64,000 nt of DNA from Halioxenophilus aromaticivorans (lineage in GTDB: Bacteria; Pseudomonadota; Gammaproteobacteria; Pseudomonadales; Cellvibrionaceae). The notes below the pieces were generated by a model, which was given only the letters and a program-made list of their open reading frames with translations, did no database searches and was not told where the DNA came from. Positions 34,257 through 42,650 of the stretch are shown here, one piece after another. Position numbers and translations under genes: made by a program. Numbering within the stretch: the stretch's first letter is position 1; each line of letters starts with the position of its first letter. The DNA lies in NCBI RefSeq assembly GCF_042850945.1, contig NZ_AP031496.1, positions 992,001 to 1,056,000 on the forward strand, read 5' to 3'.

Positions 34257-34333
34257 TGGTGGGCCTTCACGGACTTGAACCGTGGACCTACCGATTATGA
34301 GTCGGGTGCTCTAACCAGCTGAGCTAAAGGCCC
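34257..34333 (-). tRNA. ileX: tRNA with CAU anticodon, probably Ile2 (tRNA-Met is the alternative)
   Basis: A 77-base intact cloverleaf with encoded CCA. The acceptor pairs GGGCCTT/AAGGCCC, the D-arm is AGCTCAGCTGGTTAGAGC, the anticodon stem-loop reads CCGACTCATAATCGG and the T-arm holds GTTCAAGTC. The CAU anticodon with this ileX-like anticodon arm and its place beside rpoD, as for E. coli ileX, favours the minor isoleucine tRNA whose C34 is changed to lysidine by TilS. Its 3' side faces the transposon and the decayed copies. Confidence 0.85.
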
Positions 34334-34477
34334 ATTTTCCTAGCTGGCTTGCCTGTTACTGCGGCAAGCCTGAGGACCTCACACCAGCCGGTGGTCTGGC
34401 TGGTGCGGGGGAGGGCCGCATTATAGTGCGGCCGCGATTGGTTGCAAATGCCTATTTGCGAATTTGCTAAATTATCG

Positions 34478-36322
34478 TTACTCGTCCAAGAAGCTACGCA
34501 GGTGATCCGAGCGCGATGGGTGGCGCAGTTTGCGTAGGGCTTTGGCCTCAATTTGACGAATCCGCTCGCGGGTTACGTCGAACTGTTTGCCCACTTCCTC
34601 TAGGGTGTGGTCGGTGTTCATATCGATACCGAAGCGCATGCGCAATACTTTGGCTTCACGGGCGGTGAGGCCGGCCAGTACTTCGCGGGTGGCTTCGGTT
34701 AGGCCTTGGCCGGTGGCCATATCGATGGGTGAGCTGACGCCCACGTCTTCGATAAAGTCACCCAAGTGCGAGTCTTCGTCGTCGCCGATTGGGGTCTCCA
34801 TGGAGATCGGCTCTTTGGCGATTTTTAGCACCTTGCGGATCTTGTCCTCTGGCATTTCCATGCGCTCGCCCAGTTCTTCCGGGGTGGGCTCGCGGCCCAT
34901 CTCCTGCAGCATTTGCCGCGAGATACGGTTGAGCTTGTTGATGGTTTCTATCATGTGCACCGGAATACGAATGGTGCGGGCCTGATCCGCGATGGAGCGG
35001 GTAATGGCCTGACGAATCCACCAAGTGGCGTAGGTTGAGAACTTGTAACCGCGGCGGTATTCGAACTTGTCTACCGCTTTCATTAGGCCGATGTTGCCCT
35101 CTTGGATGAGATCCAGAAACTGCAAACCACGGTTGGTGTACTTTTTGGCGATAGAAATCACCAGTCGCAGGTTGGCCTCTACCATTTCTTTTTTGGCGCG
35201 GCGGGCGCGAGCCTCACCAATGGACATACGGCGGTTGATTTCTTTGATGGAAGCCAGTTCTAGGCCGGTTTCTTCTTCAAGTTGCGCCAATTTACGCTGT
35301 GAGCGCATGATATCGTTGGCCAGCGGGCGCAGGGTTTCGGCGTAATCGCGTTTTTTAGCGATGATGTCCGGAATCCAGGAGTCGATGGTTTCGTTACCAG
35401 GGAACTCCTTGACAAAGGTTTTGCGCGGCATTTTACCTTTGCGCACACACAGGGCCATGATAACGCGTTCTTCACGGCGCACTTTCTCTAGCACGCCACG
35501 CACATATAGGTAGATTGGGTCGAACTGGCGCGGTGGCAGTTTGAAGAATTTGAAGATGTCGCCCAGGGCCTCTAGCTCTTTGCCGGCTTCTTTGCTGTTG
35601 CGGCCGTGCTTGTCGAGGGCTTGGTTGGCTTTGGCCAATTGCGCAGTCAGCTGGCCGAAGCGCTCTTTGGCCTCTTCTGGGTCTACGCCGGATATGGTTT
35701 CTTCATCATCATCATCGGAGCTGTCGTCGTCGTCATCGTCGTCGTCCTTGTCTTCCTCTTTGCTTTTAGCCGTGCTGCTGACGATTTCGGCCGGAGGCAC
35801 GTCTTCGGTTGGGTCTAGCCAGCCGCTGATAACGTCTGCTAGGCGACGCTCTTCTTTGTCTACCAGGCTGTATTCGTCGAGAACTTTGGAAACGGCGCCA
35901 GGCCAAAAAGATAGGGCGTGCATCAGCTCGCGCACGCCTTCTTCAATGCGCTTGGCAATGGCAATTTCGCCTTCGCGGGTAAGCAGCTCTACGGTGCCCA
36001 TCTCGCGCATATACATGCGCACAGGGTCCGTGGTGCGGCCGGCCTCGGTTTCCACGGCGGCCAGGGCGGCAGCGGCCTCGGCGGCGGCGATTTCATCGGT
36101 GGATGATTCGCCATCGGTCATCATTAGTTGATCGGCATCGGGCGCGGTTTCATATACCTTAATGCCCATGTCGTTGATCATCTGAATGATTTCTTCGACC
36201 TGATCCGGATCAGAGATGTCATCGGGTAGGTGGTCGTTGACCTCAGAGTAGGTCAAGTAGCCCTGTTCCTTACCGCGCGCGATAAGTTCTTTAATGCGTG
36301 ATTGTTGCTGGGTATTTTCGGC
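34478..36322 (-). CDS. rpoD: RNA polymerase primary sigma factor RpoD (sigma-70)
   Basis: 614 residues from MAENTQQQSRIKEL, the conserved start; a longer frame to 36373 lacks support. Region 1.1 is N-terminal, followed by region 1.2 (DPVRMYMREMGTVELLTREGE), an acidic non-conserved region with a long Asp run, regions 2.1-2.4 (LRLVISIAKKYTNRGLQFLDLIQEGN, YATWWIRQAITRSI), region 3 and region 4.2 (VTRERIRQIEAKALRKLR). It directs core RNA polymerase to housekeeping promoters. It is the last gene of the rpsU-yqeY-dnaG-rpoD block, about 220 bases after dnaG, where heat-responsive promoters are common. Confidence 0.98.
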   Translation of the reverse strand, partial: AENTQQQSRIKELIARGKEQGYLTYSEVNDHLPDDISDPDQVEEIIQMINDMGIKVYETAPDADQLMMTDGESSTDEIAAAEAAAALAAVETEAGRTTDPVRMYMREMGTVELLTREGEIAIAKRIEEGVRELMHALSFWPGAVSKVLDEYSLVDKEERRLADVISGWLDPTEDVPPAEIVSSTAKSKEEDKDDDDDDDDSSDDDDEETISGVDPEEAKERFGQLTAQLAKANQALDKHGRNSKEAGKELEALGDIFKFFKLPPRQFDPIYLYVRGVLEKVRREERVIMALCVRKGKMPRKTFVKEFPGNETIDSWIPDIIAKKRDYAETLRPLANDIMRSQRKLAQLEEETGLELASIKEINRRMSIGEARARRAKKEMVEANLRLVISIAKKYTNRGLQFLDLIQEGNIGLMKAVDKFEYRRGYKFSTYATWWIRQAITRSIADQARTIRIPVHMIETINKLNRISRQMLQEMGREPTPEELGERMEMPEDKIRKVLKIAKEPISMETPIGDDEDSHLGDFIEDVGVSSPIDMATGQGLTEATREVLAGLTAREAKVLRMRFGIDMNTDHTLEEVGKQFDVTRERIRQIEAKALRKLRHPSRSDHLRSFLDE

Positions 36323-36540
36323 CATTCTAAACCTTGCAAAAAACCAGTGATTACGAAAAGCGTAAACGCTCAATTATAGCTTGAATATGGTGCCGGGTGC
36401 GAACAAATCAACCACCGGTTACCACCGTTAAGTACTTGTACAGCTTGGAAATTCCGTTTTTGTGCCGCCGTTGACTCAGGTATGGCCGGTGGCGGTCGTT
36501 GTTTCCTGGTTAAATCCTAGATCGTGAGCTGCGGCGAGAC

Positions 36541-38529
36541 TTACTGGCCGCTGTTCTCATCGGGCGCCGGGGCGTCATTTTGATGCTTGTTGGCTAATAT
36601 TTGTTCTATCAGTTGTTTGCGCTCTTCTTTGCTTAGCTCGCCAATGGTGGCGGCTTGCAGACGCTTTAGGTCGGCCTGGCGGCGATACTCGGTTAAGCGC
36701 TTGTTAACTTGGTTGAGGCAGTCTTTAAATTCCCCTTGCACGTCGTATTCCAAACGGCTGCCGGCGCTGGCCAGCATGTCTTCGGCCACCAGGGATGCAA
36801 GGTCTTCGGTTTCCTGGGCGCCGCGGGTAGCTCGCCAGTAGCCCAGTACCCGGTTGATGGAGTAGTGCGGCCGTTGCTGCAGCAGGTCGAAGATGTCTCT
36901 AAAACGCGCTATATCGGGACTATCCACACTGAAGTTGCGCCAATTTATATCTTGCTTGGCGAGGTCTGGATGTTGCAGCAGCAGCGCACTAAGGCGTTTT
37001 TCAGGCGTCAATTTAAATAGGCTCTTATGTGTTTCTGCCAGGGGTTTTGGTGCCCTTTTGGCAGCCGGGCCGTAGCTCGGGTTCGGTGCTTTTGTGTGTT
37101 GCGGTAGATAGGCCGCAGACCGAGGTTGCTCGGCGTACTCGTTGTTGGCCGGCTGGGCCGGTGCCGGGCTGACGACGGGGGCTGGCTCCGGGGGCAGCTC
37201 GGTTAAATCCCGTATGGTGTCCAGGCTCAAATCTGTGCGTTTGGCCAACAGGCTGAACATCAGTTCGCGGTAAACACCGCTGGGCAGCTTGTTGATCAGT
37301 GGCGCGGCGCGCTTACTCATGTGCGCCATGCCCTCCATGGAGTTGATGTTCAGGCCTTCGGCGGCGCTGTCGAACAAAAAGTCCTCTAGTGGAACGGCTC
37401 TATCGATTAAATCGCTAAAGCGTTCAGCGCCGATTTGCCGCACCAGGGTGTCCGGGTCTTCGCCTTCGGGCAAAAACAAAAACTTCACCGCTCGGCCATC
37501 GGTCATCACCGGTAGGCTGTTTTCCAGCGCTCTGCGGGCAGCGGATCGGCCGGCCCGGTCGCCATCAAAGCAAAACACCACTTCGCTGGTGTGTTTAAAG
37601 GCCAGCTTGAGGTGGTCTTCGCCGCAGGCGGTACCCAGTGTGGCCACGCCGTAATGGATGCCAAATTGGGCCAGTGCCACCACATCCATATAGCCCTCAA
37701 CGACCAGCAGGCGTTGGACTTGGCTGTGCTTTTGTTTTGCTGCCCACAGCCCGTACAGCTCCTTACCCTTGTAAAACACCGGTGTCTCCGGTGAGTTGAG
37801 GTATTTGGGCTGCTTTTTGCCGCTGTTTTCTTCCAGCATGCGGCCACCAAACCCAATAACACGGCCGCGTATGTCCTGAATGGGGAACATGATGCGGTGT
37901 CGGAAGCGATCGTACCGGCGCTTACTCTCTGGGTTTTCGATGGCTAGGCCGGCATCTTCGGCCAGCTTAAATATTTGCTCGCTGGTTAAACCGTTGTTTT
38001 TCTCAGCCAGGGCTTTGAGCAGTCCGTCCCAGCCCGGTGGTGCTAGGCCCAGGTTAAAATCTTTTACCACTTCTGCGCTGAGGCCACGTTTACGCAGGTA
38101 GTTGGCGGCTTCGCCCCGGGCCGGGTGTCGTCGCAACTGCGTTTGGAAAAAGACGCTGGCTTGATCCAAAGCTTGGTAAATCTGTTTACGGCGTCGTTCT
38201 GCCGCCTGCGCCGCAGTGGACTTTTCGGTCTCTTGCGGGATGTTAACGCCGGCCATTTTGGCCAGCCCCTCAATGGCTTCTCTAAAGCTTGTGCGGTCGT
38301 AATCCATCACAAAGCCCAAAGCGTTGCCACTGGCGCCGCAGCCAAAGCAGTAGTAAAACTGTTTGTCTTGGCTTACGGTAAATGAGGGTGTTTTTTCATC
38401 GTGAAACGGGCAGCACGCTGCGTAATTTTTACCGGTGCGCTTAAGCTTTACCCGCGAATCCACAATATCGACGATATCCAATCGGTCGAGTAGGTCATCG
38501 ATAAAAGACTGCGGTATGCGTCCACTCAT
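36541..38529 (-). CDS. dnaG: DNA primase DnaG
   Basis: 662 residues from MSGRIPQSFIDDLL; the frame extends 16 codons upstream without support. The N-terminal zinc-binding domain has CPFHDEKTPSF and CFGCGASG. The catalytic core includes the TOPRIM segment VVEGYMDVVAL and the acidic FCFDGDRAGR. After a proline-rich linker (about 440-520) comes the C-terminal helicase-binding domain. It lays RNA primers for the replisome with DnaB. The linker is somewhat long. It follows yqeY by about 50 bases. Confidence 0.97.
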   Translation of the reverse strand: MSGRIPQSFIDDLLDRLDIVDIVDSRVKLKRTGKNYAACCPFHDEKTPSFTVSQDKQFYYCFGCGASGNALGFVMDYDRTSFREAIEGLAKMAGVNIPQETEKSTAAQAAERRRKQIYQALDQASVFFQTQLRRHPARGEAANYLRKRGLSAEVVKDFNLGLAPPGWDGLLKALAEKNNGLTSEQIFKLAEDAGLAIENPESKRRYDRFRHRIMFPIQDIRGRVIGFGGRMLEENSGKKQPKYLNSPETPVFYKGKELYGLWAAKQKHSQVQRLLVVEGYMDVVALAQFGIHYGVATLGTACGEDHLKLAFKHTSEVVFCFDGDRAGRSAARRALENSLPVMTDGRAVKFLFLPEGEDPDTLVRQIGAERFSDLIDRAVPLEDFLFDSAAEGLNINSMEGMAHMSKRAAPLINKLPSGVYRELMFSLLAKRTDLSLDTIRDLTELPPEPAPVVSPAPAQPANNEYAEQPRSAAYLPQHTKAPNPSYGPAAKRAPKPLAETHKSLFKLTPEKRLSALLLQHPDLAKQDINWRNFSVDSPDIARFRDIFDLLQQRPHYSINRVLGYWRATRGAQETEDLASLVAEDMLASAGSRLEYDVQGEFKDCLNQVNKRLTEYRRQADLKRLQAATIGELSKEERKQLIEQILANKHQNDAPAPDENSGQ

Positions 38530-38577
38530 GGTGTGCCCGGCATTAAAGCGCAACGCGCGGAGCCAATGCCCGCACAA

Positions 38578-39027
38578 TTAGCCCAATTGTTGTTTAACTA
38601 ATTTACTGACTTCGCCCATATCGGCACGGCCTTGTACCTGGGGCTTAACGATGGCCATAACCTTACCCATGTCGCGGGTGGATTCGGCACCGGATTGCGC
38701 CACAGCGGCAGTCACTAGGGCTTTAATTTCGTCTTCGGTTAATGCTTGGGGTAAAAAGTCGGCAATGATGTCGATTTCCAGCTGTTCTTGTGCGGCCAAA
38801 TCTTCGCGGCCGGCGTCAATGTATTGCTGGTAGGAGTCGCGCCGCTGCTTGGTCATTTTATCCAGCACGGCCAGAATACGAGCGTCATCGAGCTCAATGC
38901 GCTCGTCAACCTCAATGCGTTTAAACTCCGCGGTGATCATGCGCAAGGTGGCTAGGCGCTCTTTATCTTTAGCGCGCATGGCGGCTTTAACGGCGTTTTT
39001 AACGCTGGTGTAAAGTTCTGCGGTCAT
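38578..39027 (-). CDS. yqeY: GatB/YqeY domain protein
   Basis: A 149-residue helical protein of the YqeY family (RLATLRMITAEFKRIEVDERIELDDARI; LPQALTEDEIKALV; DMGKVMAIVKPQVQGRADM). It shares the tail domain of the GatB amidotransferase subunit that contacts tRNA, but alone its role is unknown. The position between rpsU and dnaG is standard in many gammaproteobacteria, so it belongs to the macromolecular synthesis operon. Confidence 0.93.
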   Translation of the reverse strand: MTAELYTSVKNAVKAAMRAKDKERLATLRMITAEFKRIEVDERIELDDARILAVLDKMTKQRRDSYQQYIDAGREDLAAQEQLEIDIIADFLPQALTEDEIKALVTAAVAQSGAESTRDMGKVMAIVKPQVQGRADMGEVSKLVKQQLG

Positions 39028-39224
39028 CTCAGCTCCGGTCTGTTCAATCGGTGGGCGAGGGTGATTATTACACCCGTGACGTCTAGAGATGCCAAAGCCT
39101 CAGAGCACCTATGTTATAACGCGTGGGTTAAAGACATCGGCGGCTGAGGCTTGGTAGGCCGGCACCTTGGTTGCCAGGCGGCATTAGCGCGCGCAGCGGG
39201 GCCCGGCAGCGATGGTTATATCGC

Positions 39225-39440
39225 TTAGTAAAGACGCTGAAATTTACGGCTTTCGCGTTGTACCTTTTTAGCGTGACGCTTAACAGCGGCAGCGGCTTGA
39301 CGCTTACGAACAGTGGTGGGTTTTTCGTAGTGCTCGCGACGACGTACTTCGGCCAGGATGCCGGCCTTTTCGCAAGAGCGCTTGAAGCGGCGCAAAGCAA
39401 CGTCAAATGGCTCGTTTTCTTTGATCTTTACTGAAGGCAT
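39225..39440 (-). CDS. rpsU: 30S ribosomal protein S21
   Basis: A 71-residue basic protein matching S21 over its full length (MPSVKIKENEPFDVALRRFK; CEKAGILAEVRRREHYEKPT). S21 helps the 30S subunit pair with the Shine-Dalgarno region of mRNA. It leads the rpsU-yqeY-dnaG-rpoD block. An AGGT ribosome site lies nine bases before the ATG. About 200 bases separate it from yqeY. Confidence 0.98.
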   Translation of the reverse strand: MPSVKIKENEPFDVALRRFKRSCEKAGILAEVRRREHYEKPTTVRKRQAAAAVKRHAKKVQRESRKFQRLY

Positions 39441-39815
39441 AGAGCTACCTATTGTCGATTTAACTAGTTTGGTCGGCGATGCTCAGTATGATTGCTCGCT
39501 AAATGACCATTTAAAGGGGCGCAGAGTTTAAACGCTGGGCAGTCGGTGCGCAAGCTTAAATTTTATCAATCTTGCCATTGGGCGCTATGCCGCCGAAAAG
39601 CGCTGGCCGTAGGGCAGATGCGCAATTATCATGTCGCCGCTCTTAAGTTGTGACGCGAGGTAGGTAGAAAGGCCCTTGCCATAACATGGGCCCCGGCAAG
39701 GGTAGCTGCCTGCCGAAAAGGTTTGGGCTGGCACCGGATTCTATCTTCTTTATATAAGTAATGTTCTATCTAGGCGGGCTTCGTTCCTGCCCAACAACGT
39801 GGTTTATCTATCGTT
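39441..39815. other. Divergent promoter region between rpsU and tsaD
   Basis: No gene. A TATATAAG box near 39755 could be the -10 element for tsaD. A paired CCCTTGCC/GGCAAGGG hairpin lies near 39670-39705. Promoters for rpsU must also lie here but are not distinct by eye. Confidence 0.5.
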
Positions 39816-40844
39816 ATGCGTGTACTTGGAATCGAAACCTCCTGTGATGAGACTGGTGTAGCGGTGTTTGACACCAAGCACGGCCTGCTGGCGCACAGCT
39901 TGTACAGCCAGGCTAAGCTGCATGCTGAATACGGCGGTGTGGTACCGGAGTTGGCTTCCCGCGATCACGTGCGTAAATTGCTGCCGCTGGTGAACGAGAC
40001 CTTGGCTAAAGCTGAAACCCGCCCCGACCAAATTGATGCCATTGCCTATACGGCGGGGCCCGGCTTGATTGGCGCCTTGATGGTAGGCGCCTGTTTTGCC
40101 CGTTCGTTGGCCTACGCTTGGGGGGTTCAGGCTTTGGGTGTGCACCATATGGAAGGCCACCTGCTGGCCCCTATGCTGGAGGATAACCCACCGGCATTTC
40201 CGTTTGTGGCGCTGTTGGTGTCCGGCGGCCATACCCAGTTGGTAGATGTGCAAGGCTTAGGGCAATACCAGGTGTTGGGCGAATCCTTAGACGACGCCGC
40301 CGGCGAAGCCTTTGATAAGGCGGCCAAAATGCTGGATTTGGATTACCCCGGTGGTCCACTGGTGGCCAAGCTCGCTGAGCAGGGGCGGCCTGGCCGGTTT
40401 GTATTCCCTCGGCCTATGGTGGATCGGCCCGGCCTGGAATTTAGTTTTAGTGGTTTAAAAACCTACACCCTCAATACCGTGGCCGAGCACGCCTTGGAAG
40501 ATGGCCTGCCCGACGAGCAAACCTGCGCCGATATTGCCCACGCGTTTCAAGAGGCGGTGGTGCAAACCCTGGCGATTAAATGCCGCAGAGCTTTGCAGCA
40601 AACCGGGCATAAAACTCTGATTATTGCCGGTGGTGTTTCGGCCAACACCCGGTTGCGGGAGGAGTTGGAAATTCAACTGCAGAAAATTGGGGCGCAGGTG
40701 TATTATGCTCGCCACGAATTCTGTACGGACAATGGCGCCATGATTGCCTATGCCGGTGCCCAGCGTTTATTGCATGGCCAGCGGGAGCCGCTATCGGTAG
40801 CCGTGCACCCCCGCTGGGACATGACAATCCTGCCCGCGCTTTAG
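39816..40844 (+). CDS. tsaD: tRNA threonylcarbamoyladenosine transferase TsaD
   Basis: 342 residues, the normal length. The Kae1/TsaD fold starts with MRVLGIETSCDETGVAVFD. The metal ligands are the histidines in VHHMEGHL, and the ATP-binding loops include VSGGHTQLVDV and GGVSANTRLREEL. With TsaB and TsaE it moves the threonylcarbamoyl group from TC-AMP to A37 of ANN-decoding tRNAs, including Ile tRNAs. It is divergent from rpsU and followed closely by folB. Confidence 0.98.
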   Translation: MRVLGIETSCDETGVAVFDTKHGLLAHSLYSQAKLHAEYGGVVPELASRDHVRKLLPLVNETLAKAETRPDQIDAIAYTAGPGLIGALMVGACFARSLAYAWGVQALGVHHMEGHLLAPMLEDNPPAFPFVALLVSGGHTQLVDVQGLGQYQVLGESLDDAAGEAFDKAAKMLDLDYPGGPLVAKLAEQGRPGRFVFPRPMVDRPGLEFSFSGLKTYTLNTVAEHALEDGLPDEQTCADIAHAFQEAVVQTLAIKCRRALQQTGHKTLIIAGGVSANTRLREELEIQLQKIGAQVYYARHEFCTDNGAMIAYAGAQRLLHGQREPLSVAVHPRWDMTILPAL

Positions 40845-40916
40845 TGATTGTCCAACCGGCGCCGATGGCTCTGGATTGAAAACCGATTATTTATTTACTG
40901 CAAAAAAGAACCATTT

Positions 40917-41285
40917 GTGGACAAAGTTTTTATACAAGATCTTAACGTTGAAACCCTAATAGGCCTTTACCCTTGGGAGCAACAAGTTAAACAGCCCATG
41001 GTAATTAACCTGGAGTTGGGCTGGGATATGCGCAAGGCAGCGGCCACCGGCGATTTACAGTACACCCTCAATTACGCCGAAGTGGTGGAGCGGGTTCATC
41101 GGTTTTGCCGCGAGCACCAGCATATTTTGCTGGAATCTTTTAGCGACGATTTGGCGCGCATTTTAATACAGCAATTTAATGTGCCGTGGTTGAAACTGGC
41201 GGTTGGCAAAACCACCACCATTACCGCCGCCCGCCAGGTGGGTATCGAAATAGAGCGCAGCGCTGGCGATTACGCGAGCAAGTAA
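40917..41285 (+). CDS. folB: Dihydroneopterin aldolase FolB
   Basis: 122 residues from the GTG at 40917 (VDKVFIQDLNVETLIGLYPWEQ), which matches the family start; an ATG at 40848 would add 23 unrelated residues. Key residues are Glu in GLYPWE, Tyr in LNYAEVVERV and the late Lys in VGKTTTITAARQVGIEIER. It converts dihydroneopterin to 6-hydroxymethyl-dihydropterin plus glycolaldehyde in folate synthesis. It forms a tandem pair with tsaD, 72 bases apart. Confidence 0.93.
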   Translation: MDKVFIQDLNVETLIGLYPWEQQVKQPMVINLELGWDMRKAAATGDLQYTLNYAEVVERVHRFCREHQHILLESFSDDLARILIQQFNVPWLKLAVGKTTTITAARQVGIEIERSAGDYASK

Positions 41286-41565
41286 CCCTTTAAGCCGCTA
41301 AAACCTCACATTTTGGTCAATTTTTTTCTGAATGTCCTGCGCTGTGGTTGACCTGGCTTACAAAAAGCACCACACTCAGGGCGGTGGAATTTTCACCGTC
41401 TTTCGAAATCTGTATTTGTCTTTCGAAGTTCCTGTATAAAGTTCCTGTATAAAGTTCCTGGCAAAACTGCGCCCCATATTTTCATGGCTGTCGCCGGAGT
41501 TATGTCTTGCCACTGTTTCATTTTTAATGACCTTTTAATCAGCGATTTACAGTAGTCACGATAAT

Positions 41566-41661
41566 ATGAATATTATGCCCTGCCACATTGCCAAACGTAT
41601 TTGGCGCAAACTGCCGGTCGTCTATGACGAGCCGCGGCTGGGTTATGCATTGGTGCTTTAA
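41566..41661 (+). CDS. Possible small protein of 31 residues
   Basis: ATG at 41566 to TAA at 41661. The product is basic and Pro/Trp-containing (CHIAKRIWRKLPVVYDEP) with a short hydrophobic end. It is followed after about 25 bases by a strong terminator, so something is transcribed here rightward. No good ribosome binding site is visible; it could instead be a small RNA or a leader peptide. Confidence 0.25.
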   Translation: MNIMPCHIAKRIWRKLPVVYDEPRLGYALVL

Positions 41662-41684
41662 ATACTGCACCAAATTAATGTCCT

Positions 41685-41716
41685 AAAAGCCGCAGCACAG
41701 TCTGCGGCTTTTTTGT
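41685..41716 (+). terminator. Rho-independent terminator
   Basis: AAAAGCCGCAG pairs with CTGCGGCTTTT across a short loop, followed by a T-rich run. It ends the rightward unit before the transporter gene. Confidence 0.88.
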
Positions 41717-41747
41717 TTTTACGCACTCACTTTAGGGAGAAGGGGTT

Positions 41748-42650
41748 GTGCCAATTGCGTTAGTGTATGCCGTGGTGGTTTTAATTTGGTCTACCACACC
41801 GTTAGCCATTTTCTTTAGTAATGCTGATTTTGGCTTTTCGTTATCCGTTTTGTTGCGCATGGCCATTGGTGTGGTGTTGGTGTGGCTGCTGTTGGCTATT
41901 GGCAAACGCAAGCTCTTGGCCAGCCGTAACGATTGGCGCGTGGGCGCATTGGCCAGTATCGGTATTTTTCCTGCTATGCCGTTGGTGTATTGGGCTACTC
42001 AATTTGTGCCCACGGGTTTGGTATCGCTGATGTTTTCGTCATCGCCGTTTTTTGTCGGTGGCCTTTCCTGGTTTGTGTTGGGCGAAGCCATGGGTGCCCG
42101 AAAGGTGGCTGGTGTGTGCGTTGCCTTTGTGGGTATGGCGATTATTTTTTTGGATCAAATGCAGTTTGGCATGCAAACGGTGTACGGTATTTTGGTGTTG
42201 ATTGCCTCCACATTCTTTTTCTCATGCAGCGCGGTGTTGTTGAAAAAATACAATGCTCATACCAGCCCCTTACAGCAAGCTGGTGGCTCTATGCTGTTTG
42301 CTTTACCCGGTTTGTTGGTGACGTGGTTGGTGGTGGATGGCAGTGTGCCCAGTGCGGTTAATTGGCAGCCAAGTCTGGCCTTGCTGTATTTGGCCGTGGT
42401 GGGGTCTGTGGTTGGCTTTAGTGGCTATTTTTATTTATTAAAAAATCTAACGGCAAGCTCGGTATCATTGATTAGCATGTTGTCGCCGGTGCTGGCCATG
42501 GGGTGGGGTTTTTTATTTAAGGGTGAGGTGGTTAATATTATATTTCTCACCGGGGCTGCCATTTTATTGCTTGGCTTAGGTGTTTACAGCGGTGTGCTTA
42601 AGGTGCGTCGGCGCGCTAAAGGTTTGGCTCACGTTGAGCCAAACGTTTAA
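41748..42650 (+). CDS. DMT-superfamily transporter (EamA/RhaT type)
   Basis: A 300-residue inner-membrane protein with ten hydrophobic segments in two EamA repeats (residues about 1-140 and 145-290). Typical pieces are VLIWSTTPLAIFFS, YWATQFVPTGLVSLMFSSSPFFVG and SLISMLSPVLAMGWGFLFKGE. Members export amino acids or other small metabolites; the substrate is unknown. The start is GTG after GGAGAAGG. Its stop overlaps the stop of the convergent kinase gene. Confidence 0.88.
   Translation: MPIALVYAVVVLIWSTTPLAIFFSNADFGFSLSVLLRMAIGVVLVWLLLAIGKRKLLASRNDWRVGALASIGIFPAMPLVYWATQFVPTGLVSLMFSSSPFFVGGLSWFVLGEAMGARKVAGVCVAFVGMAIIFLDQMQFGMQTVYGILVLIASTFFFSCSAVLLKKYNAHTSPLQQAGGSMLFALPGLLVTWLVVDGSVPSAVNWQPSLALLYLAVVGSVVGFSGYFYLLKNLTASSVSLISMLSPVLAMGWGFLFKGEVVNIIFLTGAAILLLGLGVYSGVLKVRRRAKGLAHVEPNV

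Larger units (their letters stand above)
41286..41747. other. Gene-poor stretch between folB and the EamA transporter gene
   Basis: It holds a triple short repeat of AAAGTTCCTG (41425-41460), a possible 31-codon gene and a clear terminator (both listed separately). Confidence 0.55.

Noticed and set aside
35541..36131. Long antisense frame (196 codons) over rpoD
   Set aside because: Shadow of the acidic low-complexity part of rpoD; Ser-rich because it mirrors Asp/Glu codons.
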